In this document: positions 28,674 through 38,031 of the stretch, piece by piece
How positions within the stretch are numbered: position 1 is the stretch's first letter
Layout: each line of letters begins with the position of its first letter
From: Mangrovimonas aestuarii
GTDB lineage: Bacteria; Bacteroidota; Bacteroidia; Flavobacteriales; Flavobacteriaceae
Direction: 5' to 3'
DNA: 64,000 bases
NCBI RefSeq assembly: GCF_028767185.1
Contig: NZ_JARACK010000001.1
Location: 124,001 to 188,000 of the forward strand
The notes under the pieces: generated by a model
What the model was told of the DNA's origin: nothing
The model's input: the letters and a program-made list of their open reading frames with translations, nothing else
Databases searched by the model: none
Position numbers and translations under genes: made by a program

Positions 28674-29432
28674 ATGATAAAATTCTTTAGAAAAATTAGA
28701 CAAAATTTACTCTCAGAAGGAAAGACAGGAAAGACAGGAAAGTACATGAAATATGCTTTGGGAGAAATCGTATTAGTGGTGATTGGAATTTTGATTGCAT
28801 TACAGATTAATAATTGGAATGAAAAAAGAAAGAGACATGTTCAAGCCGACAACTTTTTAAAAAGTATGATTTCAGATTTAGCTTCAGATACAGTAACAAT
28901 AAATACATATGTAAAGTTTTTAGACCGCCTTTCTTATAATAGGGCTACACTTCTAAACACTCAAACAGTAAAGAACATTCCAATTGACTCTTTAATAGAT
29001 TTATTTCAACCACGTTACGATGAAATTAAGATCAATGATCAAACATTCCAAAAAATGAAGAGTATTGGCTTAATTGAATTACCAAATCATAAAAATTTAA
29101 TGGACTCAATTACCTTTTATTATACAAGGGACAATGACATGTTTAACAGCAACATTAACTGGGAAGTGGAATTCTCTAAAAAGGATGCCGAATTTTGGTA
29201 CTATAATAAATTTTTTGAAAGCCCTTATCTATCTGATGAATTCACTTATTTAGATAGTGAGTTAAGAAGAAAATCCATTTTTGACTCTCTTATAAACACC
29301 GTTGAGGTAAAAAACAGAATAAGGACTAGTTTATTCAGAAAAAGACATACAAAAAATGCAGTGCTAAATGCTAAAGAAAAGTCTGCTGATTTGATTCTTT
29401 TAATAAAAGAATCATTAGACGCTGATAATTAA
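28674..29432 (+). CDS. DUF6090 family membrane-anchored protein
   Basis: This 252-residue protein has the family opening MIKFFRKIRQNLL, then KYMKYALGEIVLVVIGILIALQINNWNE, a single membrane helix at about residues 27-45 with a long helical soluble tail. A 9-bp GGAAAGACA tandem duplication gives the local repeat GKTGKTGK before the helix. DUF6090 proteins are abundant in Flavobacteriaceae and have no known function. Repeat copy E starts 1 bp after its stop. Confidence 0.9.
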   Translation: MIKFFRKIRQNLLSEGKTGKTGKYMKYALGEIVLVVIGILIALQINNWNEKRKRHVQADNFLKSMISDLASDTVTINTYVKFLDRLSYNRATLLNTQTVKNIPIDSLIDLFQPRYDEIKINDQTFQKMKSIGLIELPNHKNLMDSITFYYTRDNDMFNSNINWEVEFSKKDAEFWYYNKFFESPYLSDEFTYLDSELRRKSIFDSLINTVEVKNRIRTSLFRKRHTKNAVLNAKEKSADLILLIKESLDADN

Positions 29433-29433
29433 T

Positions 29434-29593
29434 AATTCAGTGGCATTTTTAGAATAATAATCTAAATAACCAAAGGGAAAACTGGACTTATGCTACCATA
29501 ACCACCAAATGAATTATATCAAGTCGAACACTTGTTATCCAACTATTCATTCTTAAATAGCACTCCTTTTTATAATTAAATAAGACAGAAGCC
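29434..29593 (+). repeat. MITE-like repeat, copy E, decayed left end
   Basis: The left end AATTCAGTGGCATTT matches the consensus at 11 of 15 bases. The inner AGAATAATAATC and TTATGCTACCATAAC and the right end TAAGACAGAAGCC are recognisable. It occupies almost the whole gap between two convergent genes. Confidence 0.65.
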
Positions 29594-29620
29594 TAATACT
29601 CATTACAAACTTATTTTTAT

Positions 29621-32600
29621 CTAGAAACCAAAGCCAAGACCAAAGGCTACACGAATTCCATCTGAAGAATTAAATATCCCTAAATTAGATGATAAAAATT
29701 CAACGGCATTAATAAATAATCCCCCTCCATAACTATTGTGCCATTTATTGGATGTATCGTTCATCACCCAGACTCTTCCGTAATCAAAGCTACCATAAAC
29801 CCCAATTTTAATGGGAATTAATTGTGTTTTCATTCGATTAAAACTATATCTTAAATCTGTATTTTGATAGAAGGAACGTTTACCCGTAAACCGCTGATTC
29901 CTATAACCTCTTACCCCATCATCTCCTCCAATCGTTGCTGCTTGATAAAATTCAAATCCATTACCAAAATTAAAATGCCCCTTAATTTTAGTGGCAATTA
30001 CCAGGCGACCAGAATTGTTTAATTTATGGGCAATACCCAATGTTGGAATTAGAAAAGTGAAATCTTTATTACTGGCACTTAAGTTATTTTTATATCCAAA
30101 ATCAAGATCAAAACGCATACCAATTGTAGGATATGCAATATTGTCGTAATTGGAAAAATTATATTTTACATTTACACCTCCAAATGACACCTCATCAAAA
30201 ACATAAAATGGTAGTACATTTGTAAAATCTAAAAACCTATTAGGTGTGTTTTGCACTTCAATTGTCTCGTATGTAAATCCTAATTGAATAATACTTCCTC
30301 GTTTAGAGTTCCATAAGAGTGATGGGGCAACACTAAACTCCCGCACCTTAACACGGTTAAAATCCAAGCCTTCATCATCATCAAAGTTTTCAGTTTCATT
30401 TCCGTAACCAAAAAAGTTTAAACTAAAATTAGGGCTATGAAATCTGGCTTCTACCAATGCATTTAAATGACCAATTACATGGGCAATTTCACCTCTATAG
30501 TCTAACTCAAAACCATTGGTAGCGAAATAATAATTCGCTCCAAACTGATGCCTACTTGTAAATGGATTACGTATAAATCCGTAAGTGGTATAGGTATCTG
30601 TAAACCCCATTTTAATTCCATCGTCTGGATTGAAACCAATCATTGGCAATAGTTGATTAACATTGTTTCGTAACTTCCTATAATCATAAACGTTAACATT
30701 GTAATCATCTGTAAGTTTAATACGGGCTTTTTTGGCTTGGTCTATAGTATTATTTTTAGACTTATAATCATATATCACTATATTCTTTCCTTGCTGAACA
30801 ATATATTGGTCATTGTTTTGCCCTCCTATTAATCTTATAGTAATTGATTTACTCTTTCCTGTCACTTCAAAGGTATCGTCATCGTCTAAACCATATATCC
30901 AAATTTCTTTTGTTATTGTCGGATCGTAGATTCGATTATGGAATTCGTCTTTAATTTCACCTCCTTTTTTACGAAACATTGAAACCTTAACTGAGCCATT
31001 TTCATTGTTTTCTATTTTAATGAAATCGTCTTTATTGGTTGCAGTTAATACTGCAAATTTATTGACAAGCTTATAGTACCTATCGGAAATATCTTGAAGG
31101 TTTTCTCTCCTTTTTTTAAACAAATTTATTATTTCATCAATTGAGACATCCCTGACTTCTTCAGGAATGCTATTAAAAGCCTCTTCGATTACTTCATCGG
31201 TTATTTTAGACTGGATATATTGCACTTGTTCATCCCAGACAGACTTTTCTGAGCTATTCGTAAAAGCTACGTCCAGAGGAAATCCTGACACATTAAAACC
31301 TTTAACATCCATTAAATCGGACTCATATCCCCTAAACTTCCTAGCAGGAGGAATTAAATGTAAAGCCGTTCCAAAAAGAAAACCATCCGACATTTTAGAA
31401 AAGCATAAGTCTCTATCCCTAGGTAATGGTCTATAAACTGTCTTTTCTTGCTCCTTAAATTCCATCCATCGCCATTGATCTTGATGCCTATCAGCATCTC
31501 CTACTAGCATATCAAATAAACGTGCCTTTACAAACTCGACTTCATCTATTACTTTAGATTCATCACTTTGTACTTCTTGAATCATATCGAAAGTACTAAC
31601 TATTTTTCCAGTAAAATCATTCCTAGAAGTTAGTTCTGTATGCCCTTCTGAGGCATGCTCTTCAAAAAGGTAAAGCTCATCTCCAAATTCTTCATTATAA
31701 GAACCAAGTGCTTCTTGCTTTGGTATGTAAAACAACCTAGGATTTAGATGCGCCAAATTAATTGCATCTGATAATCTACCAATAACAAATGGTGCGTATG
31801 GATGAGCTCCTGTGAAAACATCCTCTATAATCCCTTCGGAGGTTGTATTTATAAATTGCCCCTCAACATACTGATCCTGAAACATTGAAGATTGGATAAA
31901 CTGAGCCGCTTGCTTTCTCATTGCTCGCATAACATAACGCCTTCCACCCTCTGTTTCTAAATGCAATGATTTAGACTGTGTTCCTCCACCTCTTCGTTTC
32001 GGTTTCATTCCACCCATTAGCGTATCGAGATAAACAACTTTAGCCGTTACAGGAGTACTGTAGTAGTCCCTAAACCTTTCTCCCCACAGCAACCTATAAA
32101 ACTTAGACTTATCAGTTTCTTGTTTACTATATATAGTGGCTTTCATATTATTACCCGAGAGAGTCTCATACGTTTTATCTATATTCTGTTTTGCTGGAAA
32201 AAGGGTTTTACGGTATGATATAGTTTTCGTTTCTACATTAACAAATTGAACTGAAACAGATTGATTTTTCTTAATACTAAGAATAGCATATCCCAGAGCT
32301 CCTTCCCCATAACCAGCCCCTTTCTGAGCTTTGACAGCTGTAACCTTAGAACCAGAGCCACTGATTATCTGTTTTACATTATCGGTTTCAATATATTGAA
32401 GAGAATGCTCATGCCCTGAAAGGAATATAACCTTATCATTGTGCTGGGAAGCTGCAATAAGGTTCTTACGGAGGTCATTGTAAAACTGATTGTAAATATC
32501 GGCATTCACAACGCCACTAGTAGTCCTTAGTATATTTTTTGCTGTACCAATAATTGGCAATGGTTTCATATGCTCCATAAAACTATAATGGCCACCATGT

Positions 32601-33280
32601 GGTCCATAGGTAAACATAGGATGATGTATTGCCACTAGAGTCATTTTTCCTATATTTTTTTTTATTTGGCCACGAAATTCATCAAGAAAATCTTCACGTG
32701 TTTTTAAGTCACAATTATCATTGATCTTTGGGTGCTTGTCCCAGTTGGTTATGTACCAATGTGAATCCACGATTAGCAAAACGACATCATCACTTACTTT
32801 TATTTTTTCAATAGGGCAGCCATTTTCAGGTTGAAAAGTATTTTTCCCCAAAACACTCTCAACTATTTTTTCCTGTTCTTTTAAACCTTGAATCCCACTG
32901 TACCAATCGTGATTTCCCGGAATAAAAAAAGTCTTTCCAGGAAAAGTTTTGGCTATTTTAAGTTGTGTTTTCAAGACATTAACAGCCTCTCCTTGATTTT
33001 GAACTGGGATACCCTCGGGATAAACATTATCACCTAAAAACAATAACAAATCATTTTTATCTGCCCTAGAAAATTGCTTCTGCATATCCACCAGAGCCTT
33101 AGGCGGAGAACCATCTGTTTCTAATTTGCCTGCATCTCCAATTAGGAAAATATTTGTTGTTTCATTGTCAATAGACTCTATATTTACGATATCTAACGAT
33201 TTATGATGTGATTCAAATGAAGCACAACCTAACAATAAACAAAGTACAACAGTATAATATCTCAGCTGTATTACTTTCAT
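29621..33280 (-). CDS. calcineurin-like phosphoesterase fused to a BamA/Omp85-like outer-membrane barrel
   Basis: This 1219-residue lipoprotein (Cys19, LLLGC) has an N-terminal metallophosphoesterase. Its motifs are IGDAGK (Asp49), FLGDNVYPEG (Asp84), PGNHDWYSG (Asn123, His124), HHPMFTYGPHGGH and SGHEHSLQ, a complete metal set. The middle region contains a kinase-like HPVGDADRHQDQW-type segment (DADRHQDQWRW) and linkers. The last approximately 350 residues are barrel strands typical of surface-antigen Omp85 proteins (GDDGVRGYRNQRF, DYGRVW). It is the third gene of an operon with the 33305 and 35656 genes (24-bp gap). Substrate unknown. Confidence 0.92.
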   Translation of the reverse strand: MKVIQLRYYTVVLCLLLGCASFESHHKSLDIVNIESIDNETTNIFLIGDAGKLETDGSPPKALVDMQKQFSRADKNDLLLFLGDNVYPEGIPVQNQGEAVNVLKTQLKIAKTFPGKTFFIPGNHDWYSGIQGLKEQEKIVESVLGKNTFQPENGCPIEKIKVSDDVVLLIVDSHWYITNWDKHPKINDNCDLKTREDFLDEFRGQIKKNIGKMTLVAIHHPMFTYGPHGGHYSFMEHMKPLPIIGTAKNILRTTSGVVNADIYNQFYNDLRKNLIAASQHNDKVIFLSGHEHSLQYIETDNVKQIISGSGSKVTAVKAQKGAGYGEGALGYAILSIKKNQSVSVQFVNVETKTISYRKTLFPAKQNIDKTYETLSGNNMKATIYSKQETDKSKFYRLLWGERFRDYYSTPVTAKVVYLDTLMGGMKPKRRGGGTQSKSLHLETEGGRRYVMRAMRKQAAQFIQSSMFQDQYVEGQFINTTSEGIIEDVFTGAHPYAPFVIGRLSDAINLAHLNPRLFYIPKQEALGSYNEEFGDELYLFEEHASEGHTELTSRNDFTGKIVSTFDMIQEVQSDESKVIDEVEFVKARLFDMLVGDADRHQDQWRWMEFKEQEKTVYRPLPRDRDLCFSKMSDGFLFGTALHLIPPARKFRGYESDLMDVKGFNVSGFPLDVAFTNSSEKSVWDEQVQYIQSKITDEVIEEAFNSIPEEVRDVSIDEIINLFKKRRENLQDISDRYYKLVNKFAVLTATNKDDFIKIENNENGSVKVSMFRKKGGEIKDEFHNRIYDPTITKEIWIYGLDDDDTFEVTGKSKSITIRLIGGQNNDQYIVQQGKNIVIYDYKSKNNTIDQAKKARIKLTDDYNVNVYDYRKLRNNVNQLLPMIGFNPDDGIKMGFTDTYTTYGFIRNPFTSRHQFGANYYFATNGFELDYRGEIAHVIGHLNALVEARFHSPNFSLNFFGYGNETENFDDDEGLDFNRVKVREFSVAPSLLWNSKRGSIIQLGFTYETIEVQNTPNRFLDFTNVLPFYVFDEVSFGGVNVKYNFSNYDNIAYPTIGMRFDLDFGYKNNLSASNKDFTFLIPTLGIAHKLNNSGRLVIATKIKGHFNFGNGFEFYQAATIGGDDGVRGYRNQRFTGKRSFYQNTDLRYSFNRMKTQLIPIKIGVYGSFDYGRVWVMNDTSNKWHNSYGGGLFINAVEFLSSNLGIFNSSDGIRVAFGLGFGF

Positions 33281-33304
33281 AAGTTCAACAAACTATTACC
33301 AATT

Positions 33305-35644
33305 TTACAAAGAATGTAGGTCTTCTACTTTGAAGAAGTTATCCGCTTTTTTTAGATTATGATTTAAATCCACTCTTATTGCTTTTATTCCGCTAGCCTC
33401 TTGTAGTTCTTCCAGTTCAACTATTTCCAGATTTTGACCAACATAATTTTTAGCTTGTAAAAACTCAAAATAAGCTAGATATTCTCGCTCTATTACAATA
33501 CTTGAATAAACTACACAAAGCTTATAAGGTTGGGTAAGGCGTTCCTTGGTGTTTTTAATATGCGCCTTATCAATACGTTTTTTTATCATTTCATAACGCA
33601 CATTGTATGCTCCATCAACGTCAAACTGCTTTTCATCCATTCGATACCTAATAGTTATTGGCACATCATATGCTAAAATTAGTGATGCAACCTCCAATCG
33701 AACTGGAAAGTCTTTAACTTCGTGATAGTACATCGCTTCCATTTCGCAAGTTACCTGTAATTGCCATAATCTTAGATTGTAAAGTGCTGAGGGATGAAAC
33801 TCAAGATTTTTCACTAATGATTGCCCAATGTAAATATTGTGCTCAATGCCATCTGTTTTAAATTTCTCGAAATAATGAGGGAAAACGTCCTGAGCTTTAA
33901 CCTGTTCTTTATCAATAAAATTGGATAAAATTTTATTGATAACACTAACAGTAACATCATACTTTTTACGTTCATGATACAGGGTTTTATTTGCTTTATC
34001 AAGCCTTCCTAAAAACATTTCTATGTCATCAGAATCATTACTTGTTTTAACTAAATATTCAAATAATGGAAAAATCTTGTTCTCAAAAAAAATATTTACT
34101 TCTTGTTCTGAATTGGCATGAAACCCCTCATTCAACTCAAATAAAAATTTATCTATTTGATAAATCAATTGTTCATAAAAAGGTAAGTCTTTATCTTTTA
34201 TTCTCTTTTGAATTAAATCCTTACTTAAATTCAATTGTGTAGTTAAATCGGAAAGTATAGCATCATTTCGAGCCTTAGACGACCCTACAATATCGACTTG
34301 TCCATATAGTGGCAAAACATCCTTAAATACAATTTCATCAAAAACTGGAGAATCCCCATAATTACGCTCTTGAATGTATTTATTTGCTTCCTGCTCAAAA
34401 CGCCATTGAACGGATGGATGAATAGATGTACATTCATTTTGAATTACAGCACTTATTTCATTTTCATATTCGGTGACTGACCGTTTAGAATAACTTAAAA
34501 TAAACGGCATGATTGTCTCCAGCTTCACCATGTTAATAGGGTTAAGCTGATTAACTTTAGTAGTCCCCAACTCAATTATAAACCGTAATTTACCTTTAAT
34601 TGGAATAGGTATTAGCGCAATACTTTTAAGCCCTCTTTCCAAAAGTTGCTTACTAAGCCTATTACCGCCTGTTTGCTTGTGATATAGCTCTACATTGGCT
34701 ATTGTAACAGGCTTGTGTTCCTTAAATAATCTAGTATTAATATGATTGCACGCGTATTCATCAATACTCACACTATCCAAAGGAGACAGTGTAAGCATCT
34801 CAAAATTTCTATCGTATGGGGGAACCAGTTGATTATTATCAACACTATAGCTTCCTAACTTTAGATCTGGCAACTTGAAAATCCTGCGGATATCGCTTAC
34901 TAAGAATTGAAAGCTATCTTTATTGGGCTTAATTAAATGAGACTTAAAGTCGTCTATCTGTTCATCAAGAGATGTATCAATTAAGTTAATTAATCCAAAA
35001 CCTTCAATAGTCCAGGATTCTTTTGGAAAACACTTATCCCAGAGTTGCTTATCATGTGTTTTGGATAATAATTCTGTGAGAATATCTGGGGTTATTTCTA
35101 TGGCATTCTCATTGGGATAAATATCCAAGAAATCAGCATTAAATGTCACCCTATAACGTTTCCTGATGCCTTTCTTATCGGTTACTGAAATTGTCTTGGG
35201 CCTATCGAAATCTACTTCATAATTATAATAACTATTTAAAATAATTGCATAGCCCAATAAATCAAAAGAGTCTTCATTATCCTTAAACAGATCATTAAAT
35301 ATATTATCAGTGGTATTTGCATTGTCTATAATTTTTCGCAATCTACCACTGCAATAAAACAATTCATTTGAATAAGGAAAAACAGCTGCCTTAATCTCAT
35401 TGCTGGTCAATACCGGAGGAAAAACACTCACCATTAATTGATCGATTACAGCCTTGTATTCTAGAAACTCATCTTTGGAAGCTGTTCCAGCAATTAAAGC
35501 CGGATATGTATCAAAAAAAAGTAAAACTTCTTGAGCCTGATTTCGAGCAGCTGGATTACTAGTCTTCAAAATCCCCTCAAACTTTTCTTTCAACAAGCGA
35601 AGAGAAATAATTACTTTAAATAGTCCCGTATCCAAATACTCCAT
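33305..35644 (-). CDS. large cytosolic protein with possible GAF-like domain
   Basis: This 779-residue soluble protein has no signal peptide or membrane helix. A central segment (about 255-390), including KPVTIANVELYHK and SIALIPIPIKGKLRFIIELG, has the strand pattern of a GAF domain. I also recall similar proteins in flavobacteria being named GAF-domain proteins. A conserved-looking LYGQVDIVGSSKARNDAI follows at about 445. The rest is mainly helical. It lies 11 bp after the HD-PycTM gene and 24 bp before the phosphoesterase gene, so it is operonic. Confidence 0.75.
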   Translation of the reverse strand: MEYLDTGLFKVIISLRLLKEKFEGILKTSNPAARNQAQEVLLFFDTYPALIAGTASKDEFLEYKAVIDQLMVSVFPPVLTSNEIKAAVFPYSNELFYCSGRLRKIIDNANTTDNIFNDLFKDNEDSFDLLGYAIILNSYYNYEVDFDRPKTISVTDKKGIRKRYRVTFNADFLDIYPNENAIEITPDILTELLSKTHDKQLWDKCFPKESWTIEGFGLINLIDTSLDEQIDDFKSHLIKPNKDSFQFLVSDIRRIFKLPDLKLGSYSVDNNQLVPPYDRNFEMLTLSPLDSVSIDEYACNHINTRLFKEHKPVTIANVELYHKQTGGNRLSKQLLERGLKSIALIPIPIKGKLRFIIELGTTKVNQLNPINMVKLETIMPFILSYSKRSVTEYENEISAVIQNECTSIHPSVQWRFEQEANKYIQERNYGDSPVFDEIVFKDVLPLYGQVDIVGSSKARNDAILSDLTTQLNLSKDLIQKRIKDKDLPFYEQLIYQIDKFLFELNEGFHANSEQEVNIFFENKIFPLFEYLVKTSNDSDDIEMFLGRLDKANKTLYHERKKYDVTVSVINKILSNFIDKEQVKAQDVFPHYFEKFKTDGIEHNIYIGQSLVKNLEFHPSALYNLRLWQLQVTCEMEAMYYHEVKDFPVRLEVASLILAYDVPITIRYRMDEKQFDVDGAYNVRYEMIKKRIDKAHIKNTKERLTQPYKLCVVYSSIVIEREYLAYFEFLQAKNYVGQNLEIVELEELQEASGIKAIRVDLNHNLKKADNFFKVEDLHSL

Positions 35645-35655
35645 AATTCGTTTTT

Positions 35656-36813
35656 TTAGATTGAAACATTTAAATAATAGCTAATAATAAAAGACAGTGC
35701 TGATATAATAATACCTATCATAAAAACCGTGTAGGTCACGCGTAGCAAACGGTATTTCCTTTCCAGAACCAGTCCAAGATAATACAGGTCTTTTGTCAGT
35801 GAATTATATAAGGTATCTTCATTTGCTATTAAATGATTAATGCCCCATTCAAATTCCTTTAAACTCATCTTGTAAAAGTTACCGAAGAACAAAATATTGG
35901 TTGATTTGTTTTTAATCATATCCCGAGTAACCTTAACATTCGACACCTTTGGTCTAGTAGAAATAACAGACAATACTACAGAGCTCACACTAAAAACCAT
36001 TAAAATTAGTGTTGGAAACACCAAAAACCTATTTGAAGGACTATCTAATTTAGGGATCAGATTTGAGAGTGCTATTGAAATTATTATTGCATTTACAGAC
36101 AATAGAATATTCGCTTTAGTATCTGCAATAGCACTTAATTCTATATGGTTTTTTAATTGAACCCTAAATAAAGTTTCAACACCTCTACCAAACTTATTTT
36201 CTTTACTATTTTTATCTTTTTTTATGGAGGCTTTTTCAATTTTTTGCTGAAGCCTATATTGATTGATTTCTTTTTTGGGTTGCCAGTGTTGTTGGGCATA
36301 AATTGTATAAAACCTATGGGTTTGAAGAAATTCTTTATTTTGTATCAACCAATCAAATTCTTCTATATCCGATCCTTTTTTTAGACTTTCTTCCAAACGT
36401 AGTCTTTGCGAAATATCAAAAAAATCTTCTAACGCAAGATGACCACAATCAGCATCTTTAATTATCTTTTCCAGTTTAGTTTTGGGAACCACATCGCTTT
36501 TGGTAACCAAAATGAGCTGTTTGATTAGATCTAGTTGACTATCGTTAACACCTTCCTTTTGCAAAAAATCAGTTGCTATTCTTACGCTTTCCTCTTCATG
36601 CCCTTCATTTGTTTTCAAAAAACCAGTATCATGAAACCAAGCAGCTAACTTGACCAAGAAAATTTCTTCATCACTACAGCCTTCTTCAGTAGCTAAAATT
36701 GTCGTAAGATCAACAACTCTTTTAGTATGAGATGTATTGTGATAAAAGTTCTCTGAGGGTAAACTACTACCAAACAATTCTAAAACAAATGATTCTGTAT
36801 TTTGTAAAACCAT
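35656..36813 (-). CDS. HD-domain phosphohydrolase fused to a PycTM (Pycsar effector-type) membrane domain
   Basis: From ATG 36813 the product is 385 residues. An HD domain holds His25, the His61-Asp62 doublet in WFHDTGF and a later Asp in KDADCGH. The C-terminal part (from about residue 220) begins ELSAIADTKANILLSVNAIIISI and has two further hydrophobic segments and a final helix. This is the membrane module of Pycsar effectors (DUF5706). In Pycsar defence this module responds to cCMP/cUMP; no cyclase gene is nearby. An upstream ATG at 36855 gives 14 extra residues without support. First gene of a three-gene operon. Confidence 0.88.
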   Translation of the reverse strand: MVLQNTESFVLELFGSSLPSENFYHNTSHTKRVVDLTTILATEEGCSDEEIFLVKLAAWFHDTGFLKTNEGHEEESVRIATDFLQKEGVNDSQLDLIKQLILVTKSDVVPKTKLEKIIKDADCGHLALEDFFDISQRLRLEESLKKGSDIEEFDWLIQNKEFLQTHRFYTIYAQQHWQPKKEINQYRLQQKIEKASIKKDKNSKENKFGRGVETLFRVQLKNHIELSAIADTKANILLSVNAIIISIALSNLIPKLDSPSNRFLVFPTLILMVFSVSSVVLSVISTRPKVSNVKVTRDMIKNKSTNILFFGNFYKMSLKEFEWGINHLIANEDTLYNSLTKDLYYLGLVLERKYRLLRVTYTVFMIGIIISALSFIISYYLNVSI

Positions 36814-36972
36814 GCTCAAATTTGATGTAATTAAAAATACTAAATTTATGAGCAAAAAAGTAGAGTAAATTAAATCCGCCCAAAAACAACACTACTGATT
36901 CACAGCAAAATACCTTTTTCTATTTTATTCTCGCTGGCAATCTAGATTCTCCCAATGTTTACATTAAGTCTG

Positions 36973-37138
36973 AGTTCTGTCTCGTAGAGAAAGCTATAAT
37001 ATCAATTGCACAGCTAATAAGACCTTAGGCTGCCGTAACTACAAAATGACTTATGTAAAGATAAACACTTGCTGTCCATCTGTCCCTTCTTGATCACTAC
37101 AACTTAGTGCATTTTACGAACCTTGATGTTACAGAACT
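36973..37138 (+). repeat. MITE-like repeat, full-length copy F
   Basis: 166 bp from AGTTCTGTC to GATGTTACAGAACT, with inner blocks GGCTGCCGTAACTAC, AAACACTTGCTGTCCATCTG and TTCTTGATCACTAC strongly conserved. It lies in the 489-bp divergent gap between the HD-PycTM and fasciclin genes. The remainder of that gap is AT-rich with only the -7 box at 37265. Confidence 0.8.
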
Positions 37139-37264
37139 TTTCCATTAGGTTAAGAATTCACCTTATTTTTCCCATAAAACTTGTACGATAATGGTGCATA
37201 ACCAAAAAACGTCGCATATAATCTATAATATCACACAACTATTTAATAAACAGCTATTTAGATT

Positions 37265-37272
37265 TAGATTTG
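37265..37272 (+). promoter_or_regulatory. -7 box TAGATTTG for the fasciclin lipoprotein gene
   Basis: Perfect TAnnTTTG match, 30 bp before the ATG at 37303. No clear -33 TTG was found. Confidence 0.45.
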
Positions 37273-37302
37273 TAATAACAACATAACTAATAAAATAGAA
37301 TT

Positions 37303-37947
37303 ATGAAAACAAATTCACTAAGCCTAATCTCAAAAATCACCTTCACACTTTTTGCTTTCATCGCCTTATCCTGTTCTAATGACTCTGAAATAGATTCTTC
37401 GGATAACGCTAACGAGCAGAGTATTTATCAAATGCTTGAATCTAGTAATGCACCAGCCACTACCGAAAGAAATGGAGCCCCTAAAAAAGGGGATGAATCT
37501 ATAGCAGAAATAGCTATTGCTGCTAATTTTACACAACTTGTATCGGCTCTAGCTTATGTAGATGCAGAACTTGACGCTGGATTGGTTGACCTATTCTTAA
37601 ATGGTACTGATCAATATACGGTATTTGCTCCAACGGATGATGCCTTTTATGCGCTTTATGATGGAATAGAGGGAGTTGAAGATATTACAGATTTACCTGC
37701 AGATTTAGTTTTAAACGTATTGTTATATCATGTTACCAATGGCCGTAGAGCATCAAACAGTGTTGTTCCTCAAAATGGAGTAAAAACAATCCAAACTTTG
37801 TTGGGAGAATCTTTCCAAGTTGATACCGATCCGAAAATTATAGCAATAGGCAATATGGCTAATTTTGTAAGTCCTGACCTTATCAATATAAGTGCCTCAA
37901 ACGGAATAATACATGTAATAGACACTGTATTATTACCCTTTAATTAA
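37303..37947 (+). CDS. fasciclin (FAS1) domain lipoprotein
   Basis: This 214-residue protein has a lipobox at Cys24 (FIALSC), an acidic Ser/Asn linker and one FAS1 domain. Its marks are FTQLVSALAYVDAELDAGL, YTVFAPTDDAFYAL (H1 box), LYHVTNGR and the final NGIIHVIDTVLLP (H2 box). FAS1 domains mediate adhesion in surface proteins. It is monocistronic, with a terminator shared with the convergent gene. Confidence 0.95.
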   Translation: MKTNSLSLISKITFTLFAFIALSCSNDSEIDSSDNANEQSIYQMLESSNAPATTERNGAPKKGDESIAEIAIAANFTQLVSALAYVDAELDAGLVDLFLNGTDQYTVFAPTDDAFYALYDGIEGVEDITDLPADLVLNVLLYHVTNGRRASNSVVPQNGVKTIQTLLGESFQVDTDPKIIAIGNMANFVSPDLINISASNGIIHVIDTVLLPFN

Positions 37948-37970
37948 TTAGTTAACTTATTGTGCAAACT

Positions 37971-37999
37971 AAAAAGCGATGGAAACATCGCTTTTTTTA
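37971..37999 (+). terminator. bidirectional terminator between the fasciclin and barrel genes
   Basis: Stem AAAAAGCGATG / CATCGCTTTTT (37971-37981 with 37986-37996) around a GAAA tetraloop, followed by further Ts. Confidence 0.92.
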
Positions 38000-38031
38000 T
38001 TACCTCAACCTTTTGCATAATTATCAATACC

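Noticed and set aside
35656-36813. Complete Pycsar phage-defence system.
   Set aside because: Only the effector-type membrane module is present, fused to HD; no uridylate or cytidylate cyclase gene was found in the neighbouring genes.
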